Translations under genes and position numbers: made by a program
The notes under the pieces: generated by a model
The model's input: the letters and a program-made list of their open reading frames with translations, nothing else
Database searches by the model: none
Told to the model about the DNA's origin: nothing
Assembly (NCBI GenBank): GCA_003254905.1
Contig: QANU01045572.1
Coordinates: 1,741 to 65,740 of the forward strand
DNA: 64,000 bases
Direction: 5' to 3'
Origin: Nissolia schottii
Taxonomy: Eukaryota; Streptophyta; Magnoliopsida; Fabales; Fabaceae
Shown: in pieces, positions 54,536 through 64,000 of the stretch
Layout: the number at the start of each line of letters is the position of its first letter
Numbering within the stretch: the first letter of the stretch is position 1

Positions 54536-55696
54536 CGAGGCTGAAACCGAGTGCATGATTTTCTTTCTTTTCTCTTCCTCCTTTCTCATGGCCACTTCTT
54601 GAGGTTCTCACGCATATTCCAACCATCAAAGTCCTATCTAGTCCAGGTCACAGGACCCTTCAGAATCATCTCCCTATCCTAACCAAAGTTCTAAACTACT
54701 TAAGCATGCATACAAACATCAAAACATACACACACACACATAAACACATACATCCATTCAAGAGGTGAGTAAACTAGAGTTACCCACTTTCTTGAGGCTG
54801 ATTCGGTGATAAGAAGGATGGGGGAGAGCAGTCCTCCAAGGGAGAATTTCTCTCTTCAAATTTCTGAAAATGAATGGCTATTTATAGCCAAAATTATTCC
54901 CCTGAAAATTACATTTTTGCCCCTAAGCATAATTACAATTTTGCCTTTTTTAATTTCTTTTATAATTAATTAATTCAAAAGATAATTAAGGAGTCAAATC
55001 AATGAATAGTAATTGAATATTTTATTATTTTCCTAGAAATCTGATTTAAATCACGTGGGCTACCCATTCTTGACTTTCTCCCAGTCCCGTTTCGCTCGTT
55101 TTTAATCGCTCGCAATGCCGGTGCATCGCGCACGGTCGTCCGAAAAATATTCTGCTTATACCATCGCGATCTTCTATTTTCCCCCTACATGGGAATATCA
55201 TTGGTTTAAGGCATTTGTGAATTTTTATCCAGAGGATTATTTTTCACAGATACCTTTAACACGTCATCGAGCCCCAGTGACCGCAGACCGTTGTTCTGCT
55301 CGCGGTTTCGTTACTTTCTGACCTTCCCAATGGGGTCTGGGACTAGACTAAGGTGTCTGAAACTTTTCCCTAGTACCGGTTCGGTTTCCAGAGACTCGGG
55401 GCTCTCTGCTCAATTTTACCAGCTAAATGGGACAAAATGGGGTTGTTCTAGTGTCTGCAGAATCATCCGAAACTGAGCGGAACTCCGTTTTTCCGACAGT
55501 CTGGACTTACCATCCAATCCTAAGGGCCATAAGGGATTCTTTAAGTGTCATTGGAATTTTGAGAAACTAAACAGGAAATCCTCTACAGACACGTCCGTCC
55601 TTAAGGGTTTAAGTTTCTACCCTGTTAACCCGTGTAAGGGCTTCTATGGGTATTTCTCCTGTGAAATTCTTACTAAGGAAAAAGTGCGATGTTACA

Positions 55697-56308
55697 CAAC
55701 ACATTTTATTATAAACCATATCAACATTCATGGTTTCTTTGGTTTAAAAAGGGAATATCATTAAAATTTCCGAGATGGTTCCTACACTGGCTCAACCAAA
55801 TGGGACCTATGTTATCCATATTTCCCAGTGAAGTTCAAAACAGTTATACCTATTTCAAAACTAATACCACTTTCGTGGGAGAATATCAATTTATCTCTTT
55901 CGTAGCAAGTTAAGCTATAACCTGGATCATGTCATGGGATTATAGTAAGGCTAAGATTGCGGAAGAGTCAGACTTGCTGATGCTGGTCAGATCAATACGT
56001 GTAAAATGGTGGTCAAAGTTCAACATTGATTTACTTAAAAAAGAAAATTTTGATCAATGGATCAAAATGTGGTTACAGGGACAAACCCCTGAAAACCCAA
56101 TAAAAATCTCTGATCAAGACAAGAAATTTGCGGCCGAAAAGGCCCAATTAATGGCCGCCCTGGCCTCTGCAACATCCTCTCAAGATATTCAACAAACCTG
56201 GAAGAAGACATCCTTTGGCTTCGGCTCAGAACCCGATGATGAGGCTTCCAGCTCATCAAATTATTTACAAGAAAATGAAGACGACTGTTACAGGATTCCT
56301 TTCCTGTA
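55697..56308 (+). pseudogene. ORF2, C-terminal half (copy VIII)
   Basis: ORF2 resumes after the solo LTR with SWFLWFKKGISLKFPRWF, continues through FPSEVQNSYTYFKTNTTFVG, a TAA at 55913, SWDYSKAKIAEESDLLMLVR and KWWSKFNIDLLKKE, then an Ala/Gln segment, ASSSSNYLQENEDDCYR and the PFL-stop at 56306-56308. The conserved Trp/Phe clusters and basic residues suggest a folded, possibly nucleic-acid-binding domain, but that is inference. Only one internal stop interrupts this half. Confidence 0.82.
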
Positions 56309-56680
56309 AAGTCATCATTAAAGGTACTCTGCCAACCCCCAATCAGAAGTGTCAGCAGAAGAAGACAAGAAGAAAAAGATATTGTTCAAGCACGCGGATT
56401 TAGAAAAAGAAGACGCGACATAAAGATTGCAATAATTGTACTTTTTACTGTTTAATTACTTTTCTTTTTCAAAAGATGTAATTATTATGCACTAATTAAG
56501 AAGTTGTTTGTATTCAGCCCCAATGTTTTATAAATGGGGAGCTCTCTTTCATTAGAAGGACAGAGCGAAAAACACACTCTGATCTCTTTCTAAAATCTGT
56601 GTATGAGCAAACTTGTTGAAGAAAAGATCAAGAAAATTTTAGATCAACTATCTCTATAAGATTTTATGATTTTCTATATC
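56309..56680 (+). promoter_or_regulatory. Pararetroviral promoter and leader start (copy VIII)
   Basis: GACGCGACATAAAG near 56413, AAAGATGTAATTATTATG near 56472, TATAAAT at 56529-56535, then CAGAGCGAAAAACACAC. The donor-like GTAAGT of other copies is changed to ATAAGA near 56657. Confidence 0.75.
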
Positions 56681-57044
56681 TGTAGTATTTAATCGCATCG
56701 AGCGATTACTTTCTTTACTTACAATATTTTGTCGTCTTTATTTTTATTATCAAATTGTTCAAAGTTTTGATAACACTTCCTGTCTATTTGAAACTGCTCA
56801 ACCCCTAATTGAGCTAGACTTAGAATACAATACTTTATGATTTTTTAGGTTTACCTTCTTTCGCAAGATATCCCTTATTTTATTGGCCTAACGCCTTTTA
56901 CAATCCAGCCTCCGTTATCCTCAACCTCATAATCCGTCAGAACTCTGTTCTACTTCTTCTTCTCCGACCTATCCTTCCACTTCTGATTATGATCATGACC
57001 TTTTTAATGACTCAGATTACGGTTATGAAACCGACTAGCGATCC
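56681..57044 (+). pseudogene. Leader ORF remnant (copy VIII)
   Basis: Over 56681-57017 it is the inverse of the copy IX leader ORF, with several stops here. Short coding-like pieces remain (LLSQDIPYFIGLT). The arm similarity ends at about 57017; the next about 27 bases (GATTACGGTTATGAAACC and on) may still be viral. Confidence 0.5.
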
Positions 57045-57262
57045 GTACATGAACGTCGTGTCTCTCAAAAAAAGATTTTAAAAAATGTGATTCATATGAA
57101 AAAAACCCAATTAATTCTTTACAAAAACCAAGAAGTAGACTCATTAAAGAAAAAAACAATATGAATATGATCTTTTTTCATATAAATATATGAATTATTC
57201 AGATAACAAGGACTTCAATATTTTTAGATATGAATCACCATTCCAAGCAAATAAAAAAAAAA
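57045..57262 (+). other. ycf1: Plastid ycf1-like fragment at palindrome centre
   Basis: The plus-strand reading contains HMKKTQLILYKNQEVDSLKK and, one frame on after an A-run, YEYDLFSYKYMNYSDNKDFN then IFRYESPFQANKKK. The Lys/Asn/Tyr-rich composition and phrases fit the plastid protein Ycf1 (Tic214) as I remember it. It is about 220 bp with a frameshift, so non-functional, and most likely plastid DNA captured at the junction of copies VIII and IX. Confidence 0.6.
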
Positions 57263-57624
57263 GTGATTTCTACTGAGTCATTAAAAAGGTCATGATCATA
57301 AGCAGAAGCGAAAGGATAGGTCAGAGAAGAAGGAGCAGAACGGAGTTCTGACGGATTACGGAGGTCTGGATTGTAAAAGGCGTTAGGCCAATAAAATAAG
57401 GGATATCTTACGAAAGAAGATAAACCTAAAAACCAGAAAGTATTGTATTCTAAGTCTAGCTCAATTAGGGGTTGAGCGGTTTCAAAGAGACAGGAAGTGT
57501 TATCAAAACTTTGAACAATTTGATAATAAAAATAAAGACGGCAAAATATTGTAAGTAAAGAAAGTAATCGCTCGATGCGATTAAAGTATTCTTCTATCAA
57601 AATACTACAGATACAGAAAATCAT
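57235..57624 (-). pseudogene. Leader ORF, longest version (copy IX)
   Basis: The minus-strand frame of 129 codons contains LTIFCRLYFYYQIVQSFDNT, LDLEYNTFWFLGLSS and RYPLFYWPNAFYNPDLRNP. Copy X has YYCIVQFFYN, NTLWFLGLARARDPLFF in the same order near 63850-63985, although the DNA differs a lot, so the frame itself seems conserved. It lies downstream of the promoter and the GTAAGT site (minus strand, 57635-57630) and upstream of MP. The last residues belong to the junction filler. The start is uncertain. No known domain is recognised. Confidence 0.5.
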
Positions 57625-57635
57625 AAAAACTTACA

Positions 57636-57980
57636 GAGATAGTTAATCTAAAATTTTCTTGATCTTTTCATCAACAAGTTTGCTCATACATAGATTTTAG
57701 AAAGAGATCAGAGTGTGTTTTTCGCTCTGTCCTTCTAATGAAAGAAAGCTCCCCATTTATAGAACATTGGGGCTGAATACAAACAACTTCTCAAACAGTG
57801 CATAATAATTATATCTTTTGAAAAAGAAAAGTAATTAAACAGTAAAAAGTACAATTATTGCAATCTTTATGTCATGTCTTCTTTTTCTGAATCCGCGTGC
57901 TTGAACAGTATCTTTTTCTTCTTGTCTTCTTTTGCCGACACTTCTGATTGGGGGTTGGCAGAGTACCTTTAATGATGACT
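57636..57980 (-). promoter_or_regulatory. Pararetroviral promoter and leader start (copy IX)
   Basis: The minus strand has GACATGACATAAAG near 57870, the TATAATTATTATG block near 57800, TATAAAT at 57761-57755 and CAGAGCGAAAAACACAC, in the same order as copy VIII. Confidence 0.75.
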
Positions 57981-59232
57981 TTACAGGAAAGGAATCCCAT
58001 AACAGTTGTCTTCATTTTCTTGTAAATAATTTGATGAGCTGGAAGCCTCATCATCGGGTTCCGAGTCGGAGCCAAAGGATGTCTTCTTCCAGGTTTGTTG
58101 AATATCTTGAGAGGATGTTGCAGAGGCCAGGGCGGCCATTAACCCGGTTTTTTTGCCCGCAAATTTCTTGTCTTGATCAGAGATTTTTATTGGGTTTTCA
58201 GGGGTTTGTCCCTGTAAACACATTTTGATCCATTGATCTAATTTTTCTTTTTTAAGTAAATCAATATTGAACTTTGACCACCATTTTACAGGTATTGATC
58301 TGACCAGCATCAGCAAGTCTGAATCTTCCGCAATCTTAACCTTACTATAATCCCAGGACATGATCCAGGTTATAGCTTGACTTGCTACGAAAGAGATAAA
58401 TTGATATTCTCCCACGAAAGTAGTATTAGTTTTGAAATAGGTATAACTGTTTTGAACTTCACTGGAAAATATGGATAACATAGGTCCCATTTGGTTGAAC
58501 CAGTGTAGGAACCATCTGGGAAGTTTTAATGATATTCCCTTTTTAAACCAAAGAAACCATGAATGTTGTTGTACCATGCTTCTATATATTCATGATAGGT
58601 GTATTGTGGAGGATTAAAATTTAACGAAAAGGTCTTGGGTTTATGTACTTCTTGACCCCGGTCTTGGATGGATAAAACCTTAAGAATCTTGACCTTGGAA
58701 TGAACTATAGAACCAGAGGGGTCCTCTTTATGGGATAACTCTATTGATTCAGTGTCAACAAGTATATACTCATAGAATAACCGATTTTTGAGAGAAGTAT
58801 GAGGAATGTATTGAAAGGGTGGAGGAAACAGTATTTGAGCAATGTCTCTGGGTGCCCTTTTTTGCCATTCTTTTTCTATTATGGCTATGGGAAGTAGGTC
58901 ATCTTTTTCTTGGTATTGAGGTTCGATTAAAGCTTATGAAGGGCGGCTAGGTGAGCCAGTTAAGGTGTTGTAGTAGTTAAGAGGAGTAAATTTGTTTTGA
59001 CTAGAGGCTAAGGGGTTTTGGCTTGAGGAAGGTGCAATCTTGATAACATTTGAGTAAGGACGTAATGACCTTGTTATTACCTTGTGTCCGATTGGACCGA
59101 CTATAGGACGTATTGAACTAAGCCCAGAAGGCCTTATCGAACTCGGTATTGAACTTGGGCTTGGACTGCCCATAAGGTTACTGGTTCTTGATCTTGATTT
59201 TGAAGTTTCAGAACCCATTGGGGTTCCATAAG
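57981..59232 (-). pseudogene. ORF2 (copy IX), start deleted
   Basis: The minus strand from 59232 begins within ORF2 (YGTPMGSETSKSRS): a deletion at 59232/59233 removes the end of RNase H and the ORF2 start. The Ser/Pro-rich part (59311-58934 frame), the EKEWQKR and PPPFQ blocks, and the aromatic-rich half (58577-57981, open for 198 codons) follow, ending SSSSNYLQENEDNCYGIPFL. The C-terminal half is the most intact ORF2 copy in the window, since no LTR splits it. Confidence 0.83.
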
Positions 59233-59852
59233 TCCGGTAATGTGTTTGTCTCTCCTTTAATATGTGAAATTTCAAAATCAAAACAAGATAATAACGACTG
59301 CCATCTTGCAAAAATATGCTTCGAAACTAAATTTTTAACATCCTTTTGTAAAATAGATGGGGCTGCTTTGCAATCGGTTTTGATGAGAAAACGCTTGTTA
59401 AATAAATCATCTTGAAATTTCATAACACATAAAACTATTGACCAAATCTCTTTTTTGACAGTAGAGTATTTTTGTTGAGAAGAATGCCAGATAACAGAAT
59501 GATATCTAACTATTTGTTCAGTACTGGAATTTGGTAATATTTGCTTGAGAACACCCCCATATCCTAACTCAGAGGCATCAGTCTCTACTATAAGTTTGGC
59601 TTCTGGATCTGGTATTCCTAGGCAAAGAAGGGTTTTGATTATAGCTTTAACTTGGGTAACTATTCTAGACATGCTTTCATCCCATGGTGGCGGATTCTTT
59701 TTAAGTCTCTTGTAAAGAGGAGCACAGATAACTCTAATATTGGGAATGAAGTCAACTATATAGTTCGAACACCCTAGAAATCTTTGCAACTGGGTTTTAT
59801 CTGTAATTTTATCAGGAAATTTTAAAGTAAATTCCAATGACCTTTGAATCAG
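59233..59852 (-). pseudogene. RT C-terminal part and RNase H (copy IX)
   Basis: The minus-strand frame 59837-59208 carries the RT connection (QLQRFLGCSNYIVDFIPNIR), RNase H with ETDASELGYGGVLKQ (near 59580) and FARWQSLLSCFDFEISHIKG, then LPDL fused to ORF2 sequence by the deletion. Catalytic residues are kept. Confidence 0.87.
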
Positions 59853-60931
59853 AGTTATGGTCCTTGATAAATTTCAAATCCTAAGAACCTAACCTTGGTT
59901 TGGAAAATCTTGATTTTCTTAGCGGAAACTACTAAGCCGTTTTCTTTAATTATTGTAATGAATGTTTCTAAATGTTGAACATGTTGATTAACACCTTTTG
60001 AAAATACAAGGACAGCATCTAGGTATACTATAGTGAAGTCCATGTATGGATAAAAAATATCATTCATGATGTTTTGAAACTCGCTAGGTGCATTTTTTAA
60101 CCCTTGCGGCATTACGTTCCATTCGTAATGACCAAAAGGGACTACAAATGCAGTCTTGTACTTATCCTCCTCCCTGACTGAAATTTGGTAGTAACCAGAT
60201 TTCATATCAAATTTGGAGAACACAGTAGCATCATGTAATCTTTTGATTAAATCATTTTTATTAGGCAAAGGGTACCTAATCCACTTTAATACTTTGTTTA
60301 AAGGTTTATAATTAATGACTAGTCGAGGAGCGCCTCGTTCCTGCTTAGAGACGTTTATGACATAAAATCCTGCACAACTCCAGGGTGATTTGGAAGGGCA
60401 GATTAAGCCTTTATCCAAATACTCGTGAAGTTCCTTTTTACAATATTGTATATATTCTGTATTCATTTGTATTGGACGGGATTTGGTAGGGATGTTTTTC
60501 TCATCAAAGCCATCAATATATCGTAATAATATTTCATATTTTTTACGGTGCCAAAAAGCTGTGGGATTAAGATCACAAATTTCAGCTTCAATTTTCTTTT
60601 GAAGTTCGTTAATGACCTTAACTATATTTGAAGACTTTAATTGTTGATCAATTCTTTGATATTGAACTTCCTTGTTTAACATATCATAATTAAGAGTTCC
60701 TCCTTGGAGGTTTTGAATGTTAAGTTTTACTTTTTCTGCGAAGAGTTTTGGAAGTCCAGAGACAAACTTCTCTTTCCAAAATCCCGCTGAGCCATCTTCT
60801 CTAAGGGTTACCTTAGATAGGAAGATGTCTTTATACCAGCGGTAATCAAACATTGTAGGACAGTATAGGTTTGCTAACTGACCTTCAACTCGTTCTTTAA
60901 ACATTGTTAGATCACCAATAAAATTTTTCAT
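59853..60931 (-). pseudogene. Capsid-RT fusion frame (copy IX)
   Basis: A single 358-codon minus-strand frame begins in the capsid core (MKNFIGDLTMFKERVEGQLA), passes through NLQGGTLNYDMLNKEVQYQR, where zinc knuckle and protease are deleted, and continues in RT (CDLNPTAFWHRKKYEILLRY, RLVINYKPLN, KFDMKSGYYQI, MPQGLKNAPSEFQ). The active site is YLDA instead of YLDD (Ala codon at 60014-60016), so this RT would be inactive. The deletion join is identical to that of copy VIII. Confidence 0.88.
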
Positions 60932-62218
60932 TATTGAATATATTAAGGTGGCAACAGCATCTTCCTCTCCTCCTTTGGGTTTAACGACATTAAGGATGGT
61001 TGCTTTATCGTGAAGGGTGAGAAGGTTGTCTCACCATCCTTTTAGCTGACCAGTAAAGCCTTGGCTCAAGGCCTGAGCAACATGTTTATTGTCATTTTCT
61101 TTAGTGAGATAGGCATTGGCACACATAGACATCTGGCAAGTCAAATCTAAGATTTGTTGTTCTGCCATACCATCTAAGTTCCATTCTACCAAGTCAGCTC
61201 CATTATAGGAAGTTTGAATTAATTGAGAACGCTCCTCAAACTGTACATCAGGGTGTGTAGGTCGAGGATAATAGTTTCTCAATTTTGGGTATTGATATTT
61301 CTTTTGAGTTAACTTATTAATCTCTTATTCTTCAGTGTTTATGGTATTGATAGATTGATTGAATTTTAGCTTTTCTAATGTTTTCCTAATTTCTTCTACC
61401 TTTTGGTCGATATCAGAAGATAATTTTATGGATTCCGAATAGTTTCGTATTTTATAGATAGGGGTTGCTTTAGATTTTGAACTACTAGGAATGTCTGTAT
61501 TACATTCTAGTCGAGTTAATTGTTTTGACATAATTCCTAACATGGTGTTAGAATAATTTAATTGTTGATGAACTCCCTTAAAATCTACTTTACTCAATGG
61601 TTGATCTTCTTTAAGTATTGTTTTAAAGGGTACAACTTCTACTTCGATTTTAGATTTTTGAATTTTAATTCCTTCTGTTGGAGGATACTCAGATTCTACA
61701 GTAGAATCATTGAATAATTTCCACGCAGTTACTCTTTTTTCTAAAGGGTTTATTTCCTTTATATAGTGTTGATTAAACCAATGGAAAAAGTCCTGCCTAA
61801 TCCATTCTTTATCAATCTGAAAAAGTTGTATCTTTAGTTATAGTATTAATCATTTGTGTAGTAGTTGGTGAATATTGAGGAGATTCTGTATTATTATCTT
61901 GATATATCGATTGGGTTACCTTAGGAGTAGGATGTCTTAATCCTGAGATCTCTGAGTTGTCTACAGAGAATCTTGTAGATTCCATCCTAGAATGAACACT
62001 AGGGGTTCCTATTCTTACAAATGATGATCGATTCATTCTTAATCTTACAGTAGAACCTTCTTCTATAATTTCCCGTACTTGAGTATTATATATTTCTGGC
62101 TCTTCAGTAGCATCTTCAAATACCCATTCTTCTGGCATATGTTGAAGTGCTTCTTGATGAGATAATCTTTTAGGAGTTTGAATTTTTGATTTTGATAGGT
62201 TAGCTTCTATAATTATTA
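60932..62218 (-). pseudogene. Capsid N-terminal region (copy IX)
   Basis: The minus strand begins just after the MP stop; the ATG is at 62138 (MPEEWVFEDATEEPEIYNTQ), 80 nt after the MP stop and in the same -1 relation as in copies II and VIII. Frames 62138-61812, 61597-61325 and 61282-61031 are separated by frameshifts and a stop; they include RMNRSSFVRIGTPSVHSRM, SKQLTRLECNTDIPSSSKSK and MAEQQILDLTCQMSMCANAY. Confidence 0.82.
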
Positions 62219-62858
62219 TTTTATTACGGCTAGAGGACCTAAGAGCTCTATACCCGTAATCAATTTTGGTGACTTTGTAATAGACCCTAAAATTATTTGA
62301 AAAGCTCCTCGATCAGGTTTTACATTTCCTGGAGGGGTTTTAACAATTAATTTTAAGGTTGTTGATGTATACTCGTTATTAAGATTCATTGAAAAGTTAC
62401 GATAACAATTAAAGATGGCATGTCCTGGATGGAGGTTACTTTCCATAGTTGCTATTAATGAGTCTTGAAACTTTACTAGCCTCAAATCCCTTAGCATGGT
62501 TACTATGGGTAGGCTAACTCCTATACGGTAGTTTGGTTTTATGGCTAATTGAACAAATCCTAAGTGTATGAAATTATATCCCCTTTTAATGTGTTGATCT
62601 AGATCTTCTTGGCTAAGGAGATCTATGGTTTGATCTACTCTCGTTCCTGGGTAGTTTTGTTCTATCATATGGATTTCTTCGTAAGCTGTATTGAATATGG
62701 ATGTAGACTTATAAATCTCGGTTGATTTTAATTTGGGTATTGACCAGTTATGAAAAGAATTTTCTATTTCTGCAATTTTTAATTCTTGTTGTCTTACAGA
62801 TGTTGAGCTAGTCTCCGTCTAGGTAGAACTAGAGGCTTGGTTCGGATCATGAACTATC
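62216..62858 (-). pseudogene. Movement protein (copy IX), N-terminus missing
   Basis: The minus strand from 62858 has coding for the MP N-terminal third with a stop near 62820, then an open frame 62668-62216 with EQNYPGTRVDQTIDLLSQED, YNFIHLGFVQLAIKPNYRIG, MLRDLRLVKFQDSLIATMES and the ELLGPLAVIK end. This is the best-preserved 30K core in the window. The first 20-odd codons are lost at the junction with an LTR-like fragment at 62859. Confidence 0.85.
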
Positions 62859-63382
62859 GACCGTTGCAGTGAAGCCTTTGGCGTCAAAGTGGTTACAGTA
62901 ACTTCGTAAATATTTACTTTGGCATGATATCAACTATTACAACTATATTTTCCTATCTTCACATATTTCTAACATAATTTTCACAGTACCTACTCTATAA
63001 TTTCTACAAAATATTTCTTTAATTATTTTTCGAAAACTACACATAAAATATCACATAAATTCACATAGACAGTGGTGGTCGGAATGCCCACCTCGAAACG
63101 AGTTTTTGAATCGGTAGACATGAAGAGAAAATTTTTGTCGAGGCATTCTTGAATTTATTTTTATATTAATGTATTTTACAGACTCCTTTGAGTCATAATT
63201 AGATCCCCGATGATGATGAAAATCACCCCGAATCTCGTGAAATCCCGCAAGATCGCGAAATCACTATTTTGATTGGTATTTTTAAGGATGAAATTCAATA
63301 ATTTCATTTTCCAGTCTTAATAATTGACCCACATTTATTTAATACACGAAATCTTTGTAAGGGAAAAATTCGGGATGTTACA
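62859..63382 (+). mobile_element. Truncated LTR-like fragment ending GGGATGTTACA
   Basis: The last bases AAAAATTCGGGATGTTACA match the ends of the long solo LTR family, and an AATCTCGTGAAATCCCGC-type stretch precedes them. The beginning is missing and no target duplication is seen. The first 450 bases match nothing else I could find in the window. Confidence 0.5.
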
Positions 63383-63432
63383 TTATACGTATGTAATAAA
63401 ATATTATATATATATATATAATAAAATAATAT
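63383..63432. repeat. TA-rich repeat next to copy X
   Basis: TATATATATATA-containing stretch between the LTR-like end and the promoter region of copy X, similar in kind to 47822-48087. Confidence 0.8.
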
Positions 63433-63838
63433 ATATACAAAACTGTTCAAGACCCTATTCAGAAGCACGCGGAATCTAAAAAAGAAGACGCGACGTAAAG
63501 TTTACAATAATTGTACTTTTACTATTCAATCACTTTTTCTTTTTCAAAAGATGTAATCATTATGTTTCTTTTCACTATTGTAAATTTGTTATGTACTAAA
63601 CCCAATCGCCTATAAATTGGGTCTCGCTTCTCAGTAAGGGACAGAGCGAAAAACCACTTAGCAACTCACTCTGATCTCTCTTAACCTTTGTATGAGCCAA
63701 CTCGTTGAAGAAAAAAATCAAAAGGCTTTTAGATCAACTATCATTGTAAGTTTTCATGTTTTCAATTTTCGCTCGCATTATATTAACTTCTGCAATCAAC
63801 GATTTAATAAAACTGTCCACTATAATTTTCTGATTATA
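63433..63838 (+). promoter_or_regulatory. Pararetroviral promoter and leader (copy X)
   Basis: GACGCGACGTAAAG near 63488, AAAGATGTAATCATTATG near 63546, TATAAAT at 63611-63617, CAGAGCGAAAAACCAC near 63643 and GTAAGT at 63746-63751. The leader diverges more from the other copies than they do from each other, so this is a third subtype. Confidence 0.75.
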
Positions 63839-64000
63839 TTTCTACTATTGCATTGTTCAATTTTTCTATAACTCTGAAACTCAACATTTTTGTGTTTTTT
63901 ACGAAGCTGGTCCTTTATTTTATCACGATTCAGATCATCACAATACTCTCTGGTTTCTTGGTCTTGCTAGAGCTAGAGATCCTTTATTCTTCTAGCCTAA
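63839..64000 (+). pseudogene. Leader ORF, partial (copy X), cut by window end
   Basis: The frame reads YYCIVQFFYN, then HHNTLWFLGLARARDPLFF, then a TAG at 63993-63995. It aligns with the copy IX leader ORF (YYQIVQSFDN, EYNTFWFLGLSS, RYPLFYWPN), where the Tyr codon corresponds to the TAG here. Viral sequence continues past the window end. Confidence 0.5.

Larger units (their letters stand above)
52589..55696 (+). mobile_element. Long solo LTR (3108 bp) inside ORF2 of copy VIII
   Basis: Ends are TGAAACACCC (a variant of TGTAACACCC) and GCGATGTTACA. The 5-bp duplication CAACA (52584-52588, 55697-55701) is perfect. No coding region. It shares blocks with 2047-9731, 4389-7406 and 16399-20103 (CTGATTATTATCTGGCCTAA near 53258, the ACTAGGTGAT region, and the TTTCGCTCGT/CGGTCGTCCGAAAAATATTC region near 55090-55150). 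Confidence 0.9.
48170..62858. repeat. Largest viral inverted repeat, copies VIII and IX tail-to-tail
   Basis: Copy VIII (48170-52588 plus 55697-57017, about 5.7 kb) and copy IX in reverse (57273-62858, about 5.6 kb) are colinear from the MP N-terminus to the leader. Both share the deletion joining capsid to RT, so both arms derive from one deleted ancestor. The centre (57018-57272) holds the ycf1-like fragment. The solo LTR is in arm VIII only. Confidence 0.88.

Overview
The window looks like repeat-rich nuclear DNA from a flowering plant, probably a eudicot. A legume such as Vigna/Phaseolus is a weak guess from the retrotransposon style only. I found no intact host gene, tRNA, rRNA operon or CRISPR array. 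Almost everything is either integrated plant pararetrovirus DNA (Caulimoviridae; endogenous viral elements, EVEs) or retrotransposons that landed in it. All viral reading frames I could follow are broken by stops, frameshifts, deletions or insertions.

Two viral lineages are present. Lineage 1 has an MP frame, a CP/zinc-knuckle/protease/RT/RNase H frame, and a second large ORF (ORF2) of unknown function after RNase H; this layout is florendovirus-like (tentative). Its copies are I (469-2046 + 9732-10189), II (10190-16398 + 20104-20738), III (reverse, 20739-23606), IV (24262-24472 + 34839-35122 + 36705-37537 + 38398-38445), VII (reverse, 46282-47821), VIII (48088-52588 + 55697-57060), IX (reverse, 57273-62858) and X (63433-64000, cut by the window end). 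Lineage 2 is a different, petuvirus-like polyprotein (tentative) in two head-to-head copies: V (reverse, 38466-42027) and VI (42115-46281). Viral copies are joined as inverted repeats: II/III tail-to-tail near 20739, V/VI head-to-head around 42028-42114, and VIII/IX tail-to-tail around 57018-57272. Two junctions hold plastid-like filler DNA: a 16S rRNA fragment at 23774-23952 and a ycf1-like fragment at 57045-57262.

Retrotransposons came later. One nearly complete Athila-type Ty3/gypsy element (24473-34838; tRNA-Asp primer site, gag, protease-RT-RNase H, integrase; target duplication ATGTA) sits inside the protease of copy IV. Related solo LTRs lie at 3171-7805 (interrupted), 35123-36704 and 39610-41162, with a truncated one at 1-438. 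A second family of 3.0-3.7 kb solo LTRs (ends TGTAACA...TGTTACA) lies at 2047-9731 (interrupted), 4389-7406, 16399-20103 and 52589-55696. At 2042-9736 three solo LTRs are nested inside each other within a viral copy. A Mutator-like element with a 9-bp target duplication lies at 37538-38397 and contains a 202-base assembly gap.

The most striking signal is in the long solo LTRs. At about the same relative position (0.9-1.3 kb from the LTR start) each carries an array of short hairpins. The loop is constant within an array, while the stems change from unit to unit and remain paired (clearest at 17530-17744 and 53624-53905). I know of no described feature that matches this.
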